Positions 10,178 through 20,668 of a stretch of 64,000 bases of DNA are shown here, piece after piece. Position 1 is the stretch's first letter; each line of letters begins with the position of its first letter. Both the position numbers and the translations under genes were made by a program. Origin of the DNA: Arsenophonus sp052174475 (GTDB lineage: Bacteria > Pseudomonadota > Gammaproteobacteria > Enterobacterales > Enterobacteriaceae); NCBI GenBank assembly GCA_052174475.1, contig JBQMRO010000061.1, forward strand, positions 186,001 to 250,000. The letters run 5' to 3'. Below the pieces are notes generated by a model. That model made no database searches, was not told the DNA's origin, and saw only the letters and a program-made list of their open reading frames with translations.

Positions 10178-12058
10178 TTATTTTTTACCAAGCAATACAT
10201 AATCAAAAATATTACGGACAAGATCGCCAATCTCTGGCCCAAGACTTCCGTTTTCAAGAATAATAGCTACGGAAATGGTCGGGTTTTGATAAGGCGCAAA
10301 TCCGATCATTAATTTATGATCACGTAAATGCTCAACTAATTTATTAGCATTGTAGGTTTCATAGCTGAATACCTGTGCCGTACCTGATTTAACCGCAGCT
10401 TTATAATGCGTGTTAATAAAACTTCTATGCGCTGTACCGTTTGATGCATTAGCGACACCATACATACCATTTTTAGCTAATTCCCAAAAGCCTGAATTAA
10501 TATCACCGATTTGGATATAATCTTTCTGTTCATAGGGTAGCATAGCATTACCTAATTTAGTGCCGTAAAGGAGATGAGGAATTTTAACGGTTCCGTCATT
10601 AATTAATGTCACTAATGCTTTTGCCATTTGGATCGGTGTTGTAGTCCAATAACCTTGCCCAATACCTACCGGAATAGTGTCTCCTTGATACCAAGGTTTT
10701 TTATAACGTTTTTGTTTCCATTTTCGTGTTGGCATAATACCTAAACGTTCTTCAGTAAGATCAATGCCAGTATACTGGCCATAGCCAAATTTCTGCATCC
10801 AATTAGAGATGCGATCTATACCCATATCATAAGCAATCTGGTAAAAAAAGGTGTCAGCTGATTCAATAATAGCTCTAACAACATTTAATCTACCATGCCC
10901 CCATTTTTTCCAATCTCGATAACGTTTTTCTGAGTTTGGTAACTGCCACCATCCTGGATCAAAAATAGTTGAATTGGCAGTGATAATGTTTTCACTCAAG
11001 GCTGCAACAGCCATAAATGGTTTAACGGTTGAGGCGGGAGGATATAATCCCTGTGTAGTTCTATTAATTAATGGGCGATTAGGATTATCTAATAAATCTT
11101 GGTAATCTTTATTAGATATACCATTAATAAAGAGATTAGGATCATAACTTGGGGTAGATACCAATGCTAGTACTTCTCCATTACGTGGATCAGTTACAAC
11201 CACGGCAGATCGGTTGTTGGTTAGTAACTTTTCAATCTCAATTTGTAAATTAAGATCAATAGTAAGGTAAATATCATTACCTGCCTGCAATGGTTCTTCA
11301 TGAAGTTGACGTATAACTTTCCCTTGACTATTAACTTCAACTTCTTTATACCCTGTTTTGCCATGTAAAATATTTTCGTAATATCGTTCTATACCTAATT
11401 TACCGATATCATGGGTGGCAGTGTAATTTTTTATTAATCCATCATTTTCTAGACGTTCTATATCATTATTATTAATTTTAGCTACATAACCAATAACGTG
11501 TGTTAACGTTGAACCATAAGGATAATAACGGCGTTGGTAACTTTTAACTTCAATTCCGGGAAACCGGTATTGATTAACGGCAAAACGTGCAACTTGTACT
11601 TCATCGAGAGAGGTTTTTAACGGTATAGAGGTAAAGCATTGTGAATGTTTACGTTCTTTTTTAAAGTTTACAATATCATCATCAGTAAGATCAACTACAT
11701 CACGCAATTGTGTCAATAGTTCTGTTAAATTAGCTATTTTTTCAGGAATAATTTCTAATTGATAAAATGTTCGGTTTAACGCGAGAGGAATACCATTCCT
11801 GTCATAAATAATACCTCTATTTGGTGGGACAGGAATCAATTTTATTCGATTATCATCGGAGCGAGTTCGGTAATCTTCATGGCGAACTATTTGTAAATGA
11901 TAAAGATTAGCAATTAAGATGATTACTAAGCTCACAATAATAACAAAAGCTATCAAAGTCCGACGAATGAATATAGTAGATTCTGCTGTGTAATCGCGAA
12001 AAGGGGTACGTTTCTTTTTATTTATTTTTTTCTTTAAATTTACACTTATAATCTGCAT
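10178..12058 (-). CDS. mrdA: Penicillin-binding protein 2 (transpeptidase of the elongasome)
   Basis: A 626-residue class B PBP that cross-links new peptidoglycan with RodA. It has an N-terminal transmembrane helix at about residues 32-55, a dimerisation domain with NRGIIYDRNG, and a transpeptidase domain. The active-site motifs are S-T-V-K (in YPPASTVKPF, near residue 343), S-A-D (in SADTFFYQ) and K-S-G-T (in KSGTAQVF). I choose the start at 12058 (MQIISVNL): upstream GGAAG is well placed. A longer in-frame ATG at 12172 would add 38 residues that include ACSITTNHPYHRK, which is the RlmH C-terminus, so that extension is leftover from the dead upstream gene. There are about 13 extra residues before FRDYTAES compared with E. 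coli, rich in lysine. It is followed by mrdB. Confidence 0.96.
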   Translation of the reverse strand: MQIISVNLKKKINKKKRTPFRDYTAESTIFIRRTLIAFVIIVSLVIILIANLYHLQIVRHEDYRTRSDDNRIKLIPVPPNRGIIYDRNGIPLALNRTFYQLEIIPEKIANLTELLTQLRDVVDLTDDDIVNFKKERKHSQCFTSIPLKTSLDEVQVARFAVNQYRFPGIEVKSYQRRYYPYGSTLTHVIGYVAKINNNDIERLENDGLIKNYTATHDIGKLGIERYYENILHGKTGYKEVEVNSQGKVIRQLHEEPLQAGNDIYLTIDLNLQIEIEKLLTNNRSAVVVTDPRNGEVLALVSTPSYDPNLFINGISNKDYQDLLDNPNRPLINRTTQGLYPPASTVKPFMAVAALSENIITANSTIFDPGWWQLPNSEKRYRDWKKWGHGRLNVVRAIIESADTFFYQIAYDMGIDRISNWMQKFGYGQYTGIDLTEERLGIMPTRKWKQKRYKKPWYQGDTIPVGIGQGYWTTTPIQMAKALVTLINDGTVKIPHLLYGTKLGNAMLPYEQKDYIQIGDINSGFWELAKNGMYGVANASNGTAHRSFINTHYKAAVKSGTAQVFSYETYNANKLVEHLRDHKLMIGFAPYQNPTISVAIILENGSLGPEIGDLVRNIFDYVLLGKK

Positions 12059-12064
12059 AAATAT

Positions 12065-12550
12065 CTTCCGATGGTAAGGATGATTTGTTGTAATGCTGCA
12101 TGCCGGTAAAGGCTTTCTACAATAAATCTTCGAGCTAGAAGATGAAGCGTTGTTAACGTTAATATTAAGCAACTTTATTCTTCTGCTATTTTATAAGTAG
12201 GGGTTAGATATTATGGATCACCAATTAGAAAGTTAATATTAGCTCTATTCTGTTTTCATTGATTAATTGTTTATTAAGTTATCGAATTATTCAGCTTGCT
12301 TCGGTGCATTCAGGGCAATTATGTGGTTACCTTTACTAAATTTAGCCACAATCTGTTCTCCTTTTTTATCGATGATAGAATTGAGATCAGCACTTTTACA
12401 GCGTTTTCCCATTAAGATCTCAATGAGCTCAAAAGGCATGTCTTTTGAAAAAAAATAGAGATAATTTTGAAAACTAATTTGCATCCAATCAACTATTTTA
12501 CTATCAACGTCAATTAGTTGTAATTTCAAATTAAACTCCATAGTTTTCAA
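12065..12550 (-). pseudogene. rlmH: rlmH remnant (23S rRNA pseudouridine-1915 methyltransferase)
   Basis: From 12550 the minus strand reads MEFNLKLQLIDVDSKIVDW after three residues, then KDMPFELIEILMGKR, parallel to RlmH, and stops at 12287. Beyond the stop, shifted frames give a SAM-site-like FLIGDP and finally ACSITTNHPYHRK at about 12068-12105, the conserved RlmH C-terminus. The tail is in frame with mrdA and has no stop before it. RlmH methylates pseudouridine 1915 in helix 69 of 23S rRNA. The E. coli order rsfS-rlmH-mrdA-mrdB is kept. Stops and shifts in the middle mean no active enzyme. Confidence 0.88.
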
Positions 12551-12860
12551 ATTTATACATCCGGTAACTATCTTCTTGCATGATATGAAGAAACAGATCG
12601 CCTAAATAGAAAACAATCCGATAAGAAACATCTTTCCCTTCAACCATAAATGGAATTGTTCTATTTTAGAACATGCTTTAATTAATTTATCCAAAACTGA
12701 TATCAGGTAGCAATTAGAGATTTTGGTACAAATTATTATGCAATCGCTAAATTCTAGATTTTCTACATAAACCAATAGTAACAATATCTTGCCCTTTTAT
12801 ATCGACAAACTAAGACAAGTAAAACCAACCCAAGACTAGAGAAGACTAGAAAAACTGATC
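12540..12860 (-). pseudogene. rsfS: rsfS remnant (ribosomal silencing factor)
   Basis: Upstream of the rlmH remnant on the same strand, as in E. coli. Minus-strand frames give DIKGQDI, VENLEFSDCIIICTKIS (parallel to the RsfS SSITDCMIICTG block), VEGKDVSYRIVFYLGDLFLH and HIMQEDSYRMYKFE, but split by stops and shifts. RsfS binds ribosomal protein uL14 and blocks subunit joining in starvation. Its 5' end runs into a dead IS256 about 70 bp away. Confidence 0.82.
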
Positions 12861-12929
12861 AATAATAAATTATTTTTTATATTTTATTTTCTTACAACGG
12901 TTCACCTTTAATTTTAAACTAAATAAAAA

Positions 12930-14320
12930 GAGTTATTAGCAAATGATCATGCATGATGATCAAGTTATGTTCCACTCTGATGGTTCATGAATCTGTTCTT
13001 CACAATTAACTTTTACCTTTTTACTACAATAGTTAGCAGATCAAGTTCCCTCAGTCAGTTTTAGCTTTTTTAACAGACAGGGAAAATTTAAATACCATTT
13101 AAAGGATTTTTTCGTGAATTACAGTGCTTCGCGCGTTAGCTTCATAAGCGTGCTGTCACAAAATCCGATTCAATTAGATTCCTTATTTTTATTGACGTCC
13201 AGTGCAACTAATTGGAAGGCATAAAATGCCATCCGTTCTTCTAAATCTTTTCTAGCTTCTTCATCATTGAATGATACGCTTAAACCCTTTTTAACAAAAT
13301 ATCAAAGGCTTTTTTAGCAGCATCGCGACTCTCTGCTAGCCATACCTCTGCACTTTCACCCTTAATTTTCGGTGTTGAATGCCTTTAAAGAGTGAAGCTA
13401 GTAGATTAGTTATTTTGCGTACTCAACAGTATTAATACTGTGAGCATCCAGGAATATTTTTTCATTGTATTTCAAAACTAAAATTACCGCCTCTCCTAAC
13501 AAGCTTTAAAATGCGGTTAAACCCCTATCATTACAGGGCATTAGAAGTTAAGTTCAGTTAGCTTCTAACTCTTAATGACTATTTTTAGTAATAAATTGCT
13601 TTCTCACATCTATACACAGTGACACCGATAATGAGAAGCAGGAAAAGGCGATCAACTGACTGATAGTCGATTATATTATCGACACAGAAAAAAACGTTAG
13701 GCGTATCGCTTAAATCAGACAACTACCTATTACCTATCCTCTTTAAGCTTTTGTTGTTACAGTCTGCTGATTAGTGTTGGTAAAGAGATGATGTGTTTTC
13801 ATCGAGAAACACCCATTAGGACTTCGTGAAATCACTGGTGTATTTGCCTCCTACCTCGCAGATACAGGCAAAAATGCTAAAACTCTTTTCTGCTTTTTTC
13901 ACGCTTTAAATATAGTAATAACAATAATCTGTTGAGTACATTCTGTTACCACTAAAATCCAGTTAATCTTAGGCACTTTAATCTCAGCATCGTCAATAAT
14001 CATCTCTATGGTTAGCTGTGCCAAATAACCGTTACGAATGACGAATTAAAACCCCACCAAGAAACCAACGGTTGAGTATGTTGTTGTAGGATAGATTTAA
14101 GCTACGTCTTAATAGGCGGCCGCCTATCAGCTACCTGTCACCACCATTACAGATGCGTTAATGCAATGATTAAAGGTAATATCTGGTTTCACGTCTACTT
14201 GTAGAGTAGACTTTTTTATGGATATTATCTCTCTGTTGTTAAAATAATCCATAAAATTCAATCAGCAGAATAATTCGCCTACCATCAGCGAATCCCATAC
14301 ATCAGAAATTAGGATAACTC
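12930..14320 (-). mobile_element. Dead IS256-family element (copy C)
   Basis: About 1391 bp, with the right end GAGTTATTAGCAAAT at 12930 and the left end (ACATCAGAAATTAGGATAACTC) at 14301-14320, mirror images of each other. It aligns over its whole length with the other minus-oriented copies, and the transposase frame is shattered. It sits between nadD and the rsfS remnant inside the leuS-mrdB gene block, so distal genes mrdA and mrdB probably need their own promoter or read-through. It holds a 16-bp perfect palindrome at 14112-14127. Confidence 0.85.
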
Positions 14321-14571
14321 TTAAGAGTATTAAGTTATAATTTATTCAGTTAAAAGCTTTTATTAAAAATAAATAAGCATAAAATAATCTTTCTTTAGAA
14401 CTAATTTTAGTAAATTAATCAAATATTTATAATTAGTTTAAGAATAATTTATCAGAAATATATGCATTATTTTATCAATAATGCATACAAAAATCCCAAA
14501 ATAGGTACCAATCACCTTATATACTCACAATAGTTTATGTATGTTTATCAATTTTTATATTTGTTAGTTAG

Positions 14572-15252
14572 CTATGAATAATTCTGATAAAGATCATGTT
14601 TATCAATATAGCGCAAAACTGCAGGTGGCAATATATTTTTGCAACTTTTTCTATCATGTTTTCGTTTACGAATTTCAGTTGCAGAAATATTTAACAATGG
14701 AGTGTTAGCGAGGTATATAGCGCCATTTGGTTTATGGCTAAATATTTCTGGCTTGTGCACTTGATGATGTTTTAGCCATTCTTGCATTGAAGAAGTTAAA
14801 AAATAGGCGGCATAACCTGGACGAGCGCAAACTAACAAATGACAAAGATCTAAAATTTTCTCCCAATTAAACCAGGTATCGATCGATAGTAGTGAATCTT
14901 GTCCGATAATAAAGACTAATGGCTTTTGCCAACTAATTTGCTTCCGAAAAGAGAGTAGTGTTTCAACGGTATAGGAGGGAGTTGTACGTTTAAGTTCACG
15001 TGTATCAATACTAAATAGCGGATTATTCTTGATAGCTAATTTTATCATTGCTAGTCTTTGTTGAACAGTTGCTTCAGGTTTTGGGCGGTGAGGTGCTACA
15101 TAATTGGGAAGTAAAACAACATGTTGTAAGCCGACTAGGTTAGCTAGCACTTCAACGGGAAGTAAGTGGCCATAGTGAATGGGATCAAAGGTGCCACCAA
15201 ATAGTGCTTGAATAGATGGAAAAATAACTGTTTTTTTAGTTTGTTTACTCAT
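14572..15252 (-). CDS. nadD: Nicotinate-nucleotide adenylyltransferase
   Basis: A 226-residue cytoplasmic enzyme that makes nicotinate adenine dinucleotide from nicotinate mononucleotide and ATP, late in NAD synthesis. The nucleotidyltransferase motif FGGTFDPIHYGH is at residues 18-29, with IIGQDSLLSIDTW in the middle and the ISATEIRKR motif near the C-terminus. The N-terminus is about 11 residues longer than in E. coli. The ATG at 15250-15252 lies inside holA, giving an 8-bp overlap that suggests translational coupling. After its end come 250 bp of AT-rich DNA and a dead IS256; E. coli has cobC and rsfS there. Confidence 0.95.
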   Translation of the reverse strand: MSKQTKKTVIFPSIQALFGGTFDPIHYGHLLPVEVLANLVGLQHVVLLPNYVAPHRPKPEATVQQRLAMIKLAIKNNPLFSIDTRELKRTTPSYTVETLLSFRKQISWQKPLVFIIGQDSLLSIDTWFNWEKILDLCHLLVCARPGYAAYFLTSSMQEWLKHHQVHKPEIFSHKPNGAIYLANTPLLNISATEIRKRKHDRKSCKNILPPAVLRYIDKHDLYQNYS

Positions 15253-16276
15253 TAATAAAACTCTCTGGCAGTGATTTACCGCACAATAGCATAGATAAAA
15301 TTTCTAACTTTGGCCAAATTGAATGGCTATAATTTTGTTTTAAATGTAATTCAGCATGGGTAATCAACTGTATTGCCAAATGTAGTTCACGAAGTGACAA
15401 GCGTTGTAGTGCAGCGCTAATGAGCGGGCGGCGAGCTTTCCAAATTTTATACTGATCAAATAATTTTTTTAAATCCTCATCGTTATTTTGTTGTGCTAAT
15501 ATCAAAAGCAATATGAGCTCACGTTGAATTATACGTAATAGAATTACTACTTCATAATCTTCGCGTTGTAATTGCTGTAGGATATGCCATACGCGTTTAA
15601 TTTTACCTGAAAGTAGTGCATCAACCCAATGATAAGGTGTAAAATTAACGGCATTATTTATTGTCTCTTTGAGACAAGGTAATGTAAGATTACCATCAGG
15701 ATATAATAGTAATAAACTTTCAAGAGCTTGGTTAAGAGCTAATAAATTACCTTCATAACAGTAACAAAGAATCTGATTAGCTTGTCTATCTAAGGTAATA
15801 GACATTGCTTTTGCTCGTTGAGTTACCCATTGAGGCAGTCTGGATTGTTCCGGTGTCAGGCAATTTATATAGACCCCATCTTGGCCTATTTTTTTACACC
15901 AGGCACTATTCTCTTGTGATTTAGTTAATTTGCCGCCGCATAATATGAGTAATAAATCAGGATGTAATAATTCAGCTAACTTAAGTAATTTTTCTCCTAT
16001 GACAGTTGTAGGGCCACTTTTAGGAAAAATTAAAATAAGAATTTGTTTGGTAGCAAATAAGCTAAGTGATTGACTAATATAATAAATACTGTCCCAGTCT
16101 AAGACTGTATCTAGCGAATAAGTATAACATTCAGAAAAACCTTTCTGTTCGGCAACTTGACAAATTTTATCTATACTTTCTTGTAATAAAAGGGGATCAT
16201 TGCCAAAAATTAAGTAACAAGCTCGCAACTTATCAGCAAGCTGCGAAATTAACTGCTCTGGATAAATGCGGATCAT
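15245..16276 (-). CDS. holA: DNA polymerase III delta subunit
   Basis: A 343-residue protein, same length as E. coli HolA. Delta is the clamp-loader wrench that opens the beta sliding clamp so the replicase can load on DNA. The protein matches along its length: MIRIYPEQL at the start, YLIFGNDPLLLQES (about residues 21-34), SLSLFATKQILIL with the beta-binding hydrophobic element, the QILCYCYEGNLLALNQALE block in two halves, and a helical C-terminal collar domain ending KSLPESFINE. It starts 8 bp after lptE and overlaps nadD, so leuS-lptE-holA-nadD is a tight operon. It looks intact. Confidence 0.95.
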   Translation of the reverse strand: MIRIYPEQLISQLADKLRACYLIFGNDPLLLQESIDKICQVAEQKGFSECYTYSLDTVLDWDSIYYISQSLSLFATKQILILIFPKSGPTTVIGEKLLKLAELLHPDLLLILCGGKLTKSQENSAWCKKIGQDGVYINCLTPEQSRLPQWVTQRAKAMSITLDRQANQILCYCYEGNLLALNQALESLLLLYPDGNLTLPCLKETINNAVNFTPYHWVDALLSGKIKRVWHILQQLQREDYEVVILLRIIQRELILLLILAQQNNDEDLKKLFDQYKIWKARRPLISAALQRLSLRELHLAIQLITHAELHLKQNYSHSIWPKLEILSMLLCGKSLPESFINE

Positions 16277-16284
16277 TCTGAGTT

Positions 16285-16821
16285 TTAAAGCGCTTTCTTG
16301 GCAATCACTGATCCTTTAGGCTCATTCTGAATAATGATGTGCATGATTAATAATTTCCGAACTAACTGACGAGCCACTTGTTCACGCATCTCTTGCTTAA
16401 TAAGTTCGTTTTCGGCGTCTTTAGCTAATATTTCTAACGGATTTTCAAAGAAAGCGCGCTTGACATGAATTTTGATAGGATAAACTGCGCCGTTAGAGAA
16501 GATAATTTGCGCACTAACCCAGAAATTTAATTGTTTTTCTATACTTTTCCCGTCTGGATAGATGGAGACGGTTTTGGTATTTTCATATGAATCTACTATT
16601 TTTAGCAGAGTCACGTTCTGAAGATTTTCATCAATTAAGTTGACATTATTTAAGCGTAACTGCTGTCTAATTGCACGTGCCAGTGGGCCGTATGGATCAG
16701 CGCTACTTAATTTTAATGTTTTTAATTCTTCAGTTATCTGTGACATACCTTGTAAACAAAATCTGCAACTAGCCGTGATTAACACGGCTAAGTATAGAAA
16801 TAATGTAATTAAATAACGCAC
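16285..16821 (-). CDS. lptE: LPS-assembly lipoprotein LptE
   Basis: A 178-residue outer-membrane lipoprotein that plugs the LptD barrel and helps put lipopolysaccharide in the outer leaflet. The signal peptide MRYLITLFLYLAVLITASC carries a lipobox (LITASC) with the lipidated Cys at residue 19. The mature part keeps PYGPLARAIRQQLRLNNV. It is somewhat shorter than E. coli LptE (193) because the low-complexity C-terminal tail is trimmed. It follows leuS by 17 bp and precedes holA by 8 bp. Presence of lptE with lnt implies an LPS-bearing outer membrane and active lipoprotein maturation. Confidence 0.93.
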   Translation of the reverse strand: MRYLITLFLYLAVLITASCRFCLQGMSQITEELKTLKLSSADPYGPLARAIRQQLRLNNVNLIDENLQNVTLLKIVDSYENTKTVSIYPDGKSIEKQLNFWVSAQIIFSNGAVYPIKIHVKRAFFENPLEILAKDAENELIKQEMREQVARQLVRKLLIMHIIIQNEPKGSVIAKKAL

Positions 16822-16838
16822 ATCATCTCCTTATTAAG

Positions 16839-19421
16839 TTAGCCGACAACAAGGTTTAACAGTTTACCTGACACATAAATTACCTTACGAATGCTCATAC
16901 CTTCAAGAAATTTTGCCACACTATATTCTTGCTTTGCTATAGCTAAAATAGCATCTTCTGATGCATTTATATCGATAGTAATACGCCCACGAACTTTACC
17001 ATTAACTTGAATAATAACTAATTTAGTATTATCTATTTTTACTTGTTCGTCAGCAACTGGCCAAGGTGCATTATCAATATCTTCTTGGTGACCAAGTGCT
17101 TTCCACATAATAAAGCAAGCATGAGGAATAATGGGCGACAGCATCCGCACAATAACCTCTAAAGATTCTTGTATTAACGCCCGATCTTGTTCACTACAAT
17201 GAGAGGCTCGCGTCAATTTATTCATGAATTCCATAATAGTAGCAATTGCAGTATTAAATGCATAATGGCGACCGATATCATCGGTTACTTTAGGGATAAT
17301 TTTATGCAGATCACGTCGTAGGTTTTTCTGCTCTAGCGTAAGGTTGCTGCTATCTAATAGAGATGTTTTACCTTTTTTCGTGTGTTCAAAAACGGTGCGC
17401 CAAAGACGACGAATAAAACGATTTGCACCTTCTACACTTGATTCTTGCCATTCTAAAGTAAGCTCTGGTGGAGCAGCAAACATCATAAATAAACGAACCG
17501 TATCTGCCCCATATTTTTTTACCATTAATTGTGGATCAATGCCATTATTTTTTGATTTAGACATTTTATTCTTTCCAGAATAGAAGAGCTCATGTCCATT
17601 TTGGTCAATTGCTTTAACAATTTTACCTTTTTTATCTCGTTCAATCGTTACATCAACAGGTGACACCCAAACTCGTTGTCCATTTTCATCTAAGCAATAA
17701 AAAGAATCAGCTAATACAACTCCTTGACATAACAAGCGTTTAGCTGGCTCATCAGAATTTACTAAACCTGTATCACGCATTAATTTATGAAAAAAACGGA
17801 AATACAATAAATGCATGATGGCATGTTCAATACCACCAATATATTGGTCAACCGGCAACCAATAATTGGCTGCATTTGGATCTATCATTCCTTGCTCATA
17901 ATTAGGACAGGTATAACGAGCATAATACCAGGATGACTCCATAAAGGTATCAAAGGTATCCGTTTCACGTAATGCTGCATGACCATTAATATTAGTTTTG
18001 GCCCATTGTGGATTAGCTTTGATAGGACTAATGATTCCATTCATTACCACATCTTCAGGTAAGATGACAGGTAGTTGCTCTTCTGGTACTGGCATGACAG
18101 AGCCGTCTCCCATGGTTAACATTGGGATAGGTGCTCCCCAATAACGTTGGCGAGAAACGCACCAATCACGTAAACGATAATTAACTTTACGTTGAGCTAA
18201 ACCTTGTAAAACTAGTTTATCGGTAATTGCATTAGCTCCTGTTTTATTGTCCATACCACTAAATTCGCCTGAATTAATTAACGCATTTTTATCAGTCAAC
18301 GAACTGATTTTTAGATCGGGAATTTGGCCTTCATCATTAGTAATGATAGCTTTGATCGGTAAATGATATTTTCTTGCAAATTCCCAGTCACGCTGATCAT
18401 GCCCTGGAACCGCCATTACTGCCTCTGTACCATATTCCATTAATACAAAATTAGCTATCCAGATCGGGATTTTTTTATTAGTTAGCGGGTGAATTGCAAA
18501 TAAATTAGTGGCGATACCTTTTTTCTCCATTGTTGCCATTTCTGCTTCAGCAAATTTGGTATTACAATTTTTATTAATAAAATCCTTAAGTTTAGCATTT
18601 TTTTCTGCCGCGCTTTTTGCTAACGGATGAGTTGCTGCAATAGCAAGATAAGTTACTCCCATAAAAGTATCAGGTCGAGTAGTATAAACGGTTAGTTTAT
18701 CATCTTTATCTGCTAGTTTAAAGGTAATTTCAACCCCTTCTGAGCGGCCGATCCAGTTACGCTGCATGGTTTTAATTTTCTCTGGCCAGCCATCAAGTTT
18801 ATCTAAATCATTAAGTAACTCTTCAGCATAAGCGGTAATTTTTATAAACCATTGAGGAATTTCTTTACGCTTGATTAGAGTATCACAACGCCAGCAACAA
18901 CCATCAATAACTTGCTCATTAGCTAATACTGTTAAATCATTTGGGCACCAATTAACAGCAGAGATTTTTTTATAAACCAAACCTTTTTCATAAAGCTTAG
19001 TAAAAAACCATTGCTCCCAACGATAATACTCCGGTGTACAAGTTGTGACTTCTCGACTCCAGTCATAACCAAATCCGAGCATTTTTAATTGATTTTTCAT
19101 ATAATCAATATTGGTATAAGTCCAAGTAGCTGGAGCGGTGTTATTTTTTACTGCTACACCTTCAGCTGGTAAACCAAAAGCATCCCAGCCGATAGGTTGA
19201 AGCACATTCTTGCCTAGCATTCGTTGATAACGTGAGATAACATCACCAATAGTATAGTTTCGAACATGCCCCATATGTAGCTTACCAGATGGATAAGGTA
19301 ACATTGACAGGCAATAGTATTTTTCTTTTTTATTATCTTCTATTACTTTAAATGTTTGTTTTTCTTCCCAATGACGTTGTACGTATTTCTCTATCTCTTC
19401 TGGTCGATACTGTTCTTGCAT
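16839..19421 (-). CDS. leuS: Leucyl-tRNA synthetase
   Basis: An 860-residue class I synthetase, the same length as the E. coli enzyme, that charges tRNA-Leu. The HIGH motif is HMGH at residues 49-52 (in PYPSGKLHMGH), and KMSKS is in NKMSKSKNNG near residue 619. The CP1 editing domain lies between, with the threonine-rich TTRPDTFMGVTYLAIA block and the catalytic region YGTEAVMAVPGHDQRD. The C-terminal anticodon domain ends with the conserved VNGKVRGRI. It is the first gene of the leuS-lptE-holA-nadD operon; its start is preceded by GGGGAGGAG in the mRNA sense. It looks complete. Confidence 0.98.
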   Translation of the reverse strand: MQEQYRPEEIEKYVQRHWEEKQTFKVIEDNKKEKYYCLSMLPYPSGKLHMGHVRNYTIGDVISRYQRMLGKNVLQPIGWDAFGLPAEGVAVKNNTAPATWTYTNIDYMKNQLKMLGFGYDWSREVTTCTPEYYRWEQWFFTKLYEKGLVYKKISAVNWCPNDLTVLANEQVIDGCCWRCDTLIKRKEIPQWFIKITAYAEELLNDLDKLDGWPEKIKTMQRNWIGRSEGVEITFKLADKDDKLTVYTTRPDTFMGVTYLAIAATHPLAKSAAEKNAKLKDFINKNCNTKFAEAEMATMEKKGIATNLFAIHPLTNKKIPIWIANFVLMEYGTEAVMAVPGHDQRDWEFARKYHLPIKAIITNDEGQIPDLKISSLTDKNALINSGEFSGMDNKTGANAITDKLVLQGLAQRKVNYRLRDWCVSRQRYWGAPIPMLTMGDGSVMPVPEEQLPVILPEDVVMNGIISPIKANPQWAKTNINGHAALRETDTFDTFMESSWYYARYTCPNYEQGMIDPNAANYWLPVDQYIGGIEHAIMHLLYFRFFHKLMRDTGLVNSDEPAKRLLCQGVVLADSFYCLDENGQRVWVSPVDVTIERDKKGKIVKAIDQNGHELFYSGKNKMSKSKNNGIDPQLMVKKYGADTVRLFMMFAAPPELTLEWQESSVEGANRFIRRLWRTVFEHTKKGKTSLLDSSNLTLEQKNLRRDLHKIIPKVTDDIGRHYAFNTAIATIMEFMNKLTRASHCSEQDRALIQESLEVIVRMLSPIIPHACFIMWKALGHQEDIDNAPWPVADEQVKIDNTKLVIIQVNGKVRGRITIDINASEDAILAIAKQEYSVAKFLEGMSIRKVIYVSGKLLNLVVG

Positions 19422-20668
19422 GACACCAATTCTCCTCCCCTATGCTGATAATGCGGCACAAGTTGCGAATGATATAGCAGATTTAGATCTGCATAGAATA
19501 GCGAATAAATACCTATAATAACAACTATTGATAACTATTTAACCGTCGAGTTAAATTAACTTTGTTAATGCAAATAATGTGTAGATTTACATGGTAGAAT
19601 TTTAGATAGTAGCCTATCCCGTTTTAGACGCTATTTTAATATTATTATTTACTCGATTGACAACTACTTTTATCATCCAATAATGGATAGTGATTAAAAT
19701 TAGATCTTAGCAAGAAATTTTTAGCACGTTTTGATTACTGGCACCGTAAAGAAATCATCTTTATTGCTATTTTTAATGATTTTCTTTATCCATAAAATAA
19801 CTCAATGAGAAACTTTTTAATAAATCCCATTTCGTGTGGGGGGTGACTATTAATCATAGTTTATTTCTTCATTAGCAAGTTTTACTCATTAGATGAACGT
19901 AGGACATTATGATGTGAGCGGCTTATAGCTACGTTACTTCTGAGATGTTCATGATCAAAGTAGTGTTTTATACTCTGAGATATGTTAATTTTTTAGGAAT
20001 TCAGCCAGATAATTTGAAATAAATTTCCTAGAAAGCGTAAATTGAGTAAAAGCAGGAAGATAATCCGCGACAACTTTACGCGTTACATCGGCTGTTTATC
20101 TGAAGCGTTTTATGATCCCCCTTTATAGAAATTGATTATGACAGACTAGCTTAATTTTTTAAGACACCCAAAATATGGCATAAAACCAATGCAGTGCCAT
20201 GAGTCAAGGGTTCTTAATTTTTTTCTTAACATGCAGTATTATCTGCCTCTATAGTTACGATTATCCTTTGTTTTATCAATATTTTAAGTCATCGCTGTAA
20301 CACTAAAACAACTGCATTGAGAGTAGACTAAAGTCTACTTGCTGATGAATTCATCACCTATAGTGAATAGTGATAATCCCTATTTCATTGTCCCATCCGG
20401 GATAAACACAAAGATGACTGAGCCGATAGACATAATGAATGTATGGCAGGATGTCGATCACTGTCTATCTGGCAATAGACCAAGATGTTATATGCAGGCG
20501 CAAAAATAAATTGTTTTTCACTATTGATAAAGGCTGGAATGAATTTTTTGAAAAACACGATAAAAATTTCAACTCGAAGACACATTTATCTGTTAAGCGA
20601 AACTTGCCTGCAGTACTTGTACCGAAGTATTCGGCACTACTGTTACACCTTATTCCTTAATCTTCTCA
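19422..20668. other. Gene-free stretch upstream of leuS
   Basis: It contains the leuS promoter region at its start and one copy of a 70-bp repeat (19916-19985). Short open frames on both strands near 20385-20660 resemble nothing I know, and they overlap each other on opposite strands. The rest looks like eroded DNA of mixed origin. Confidence 0.4.
19916..19985 (+). repeat. About 70-bp dispersed repeat, copy 1
   Basis: GCTACGTTACTTCTGAGATG and the following 50 bases align, with substitutions, to 56691-56760 in the same direction and to the reverse complement of 57805-57870. All three include a TTCATGA core and a TATACTCTG-like segment. The identity of the repeat is unknown. Confidence 0.5.
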
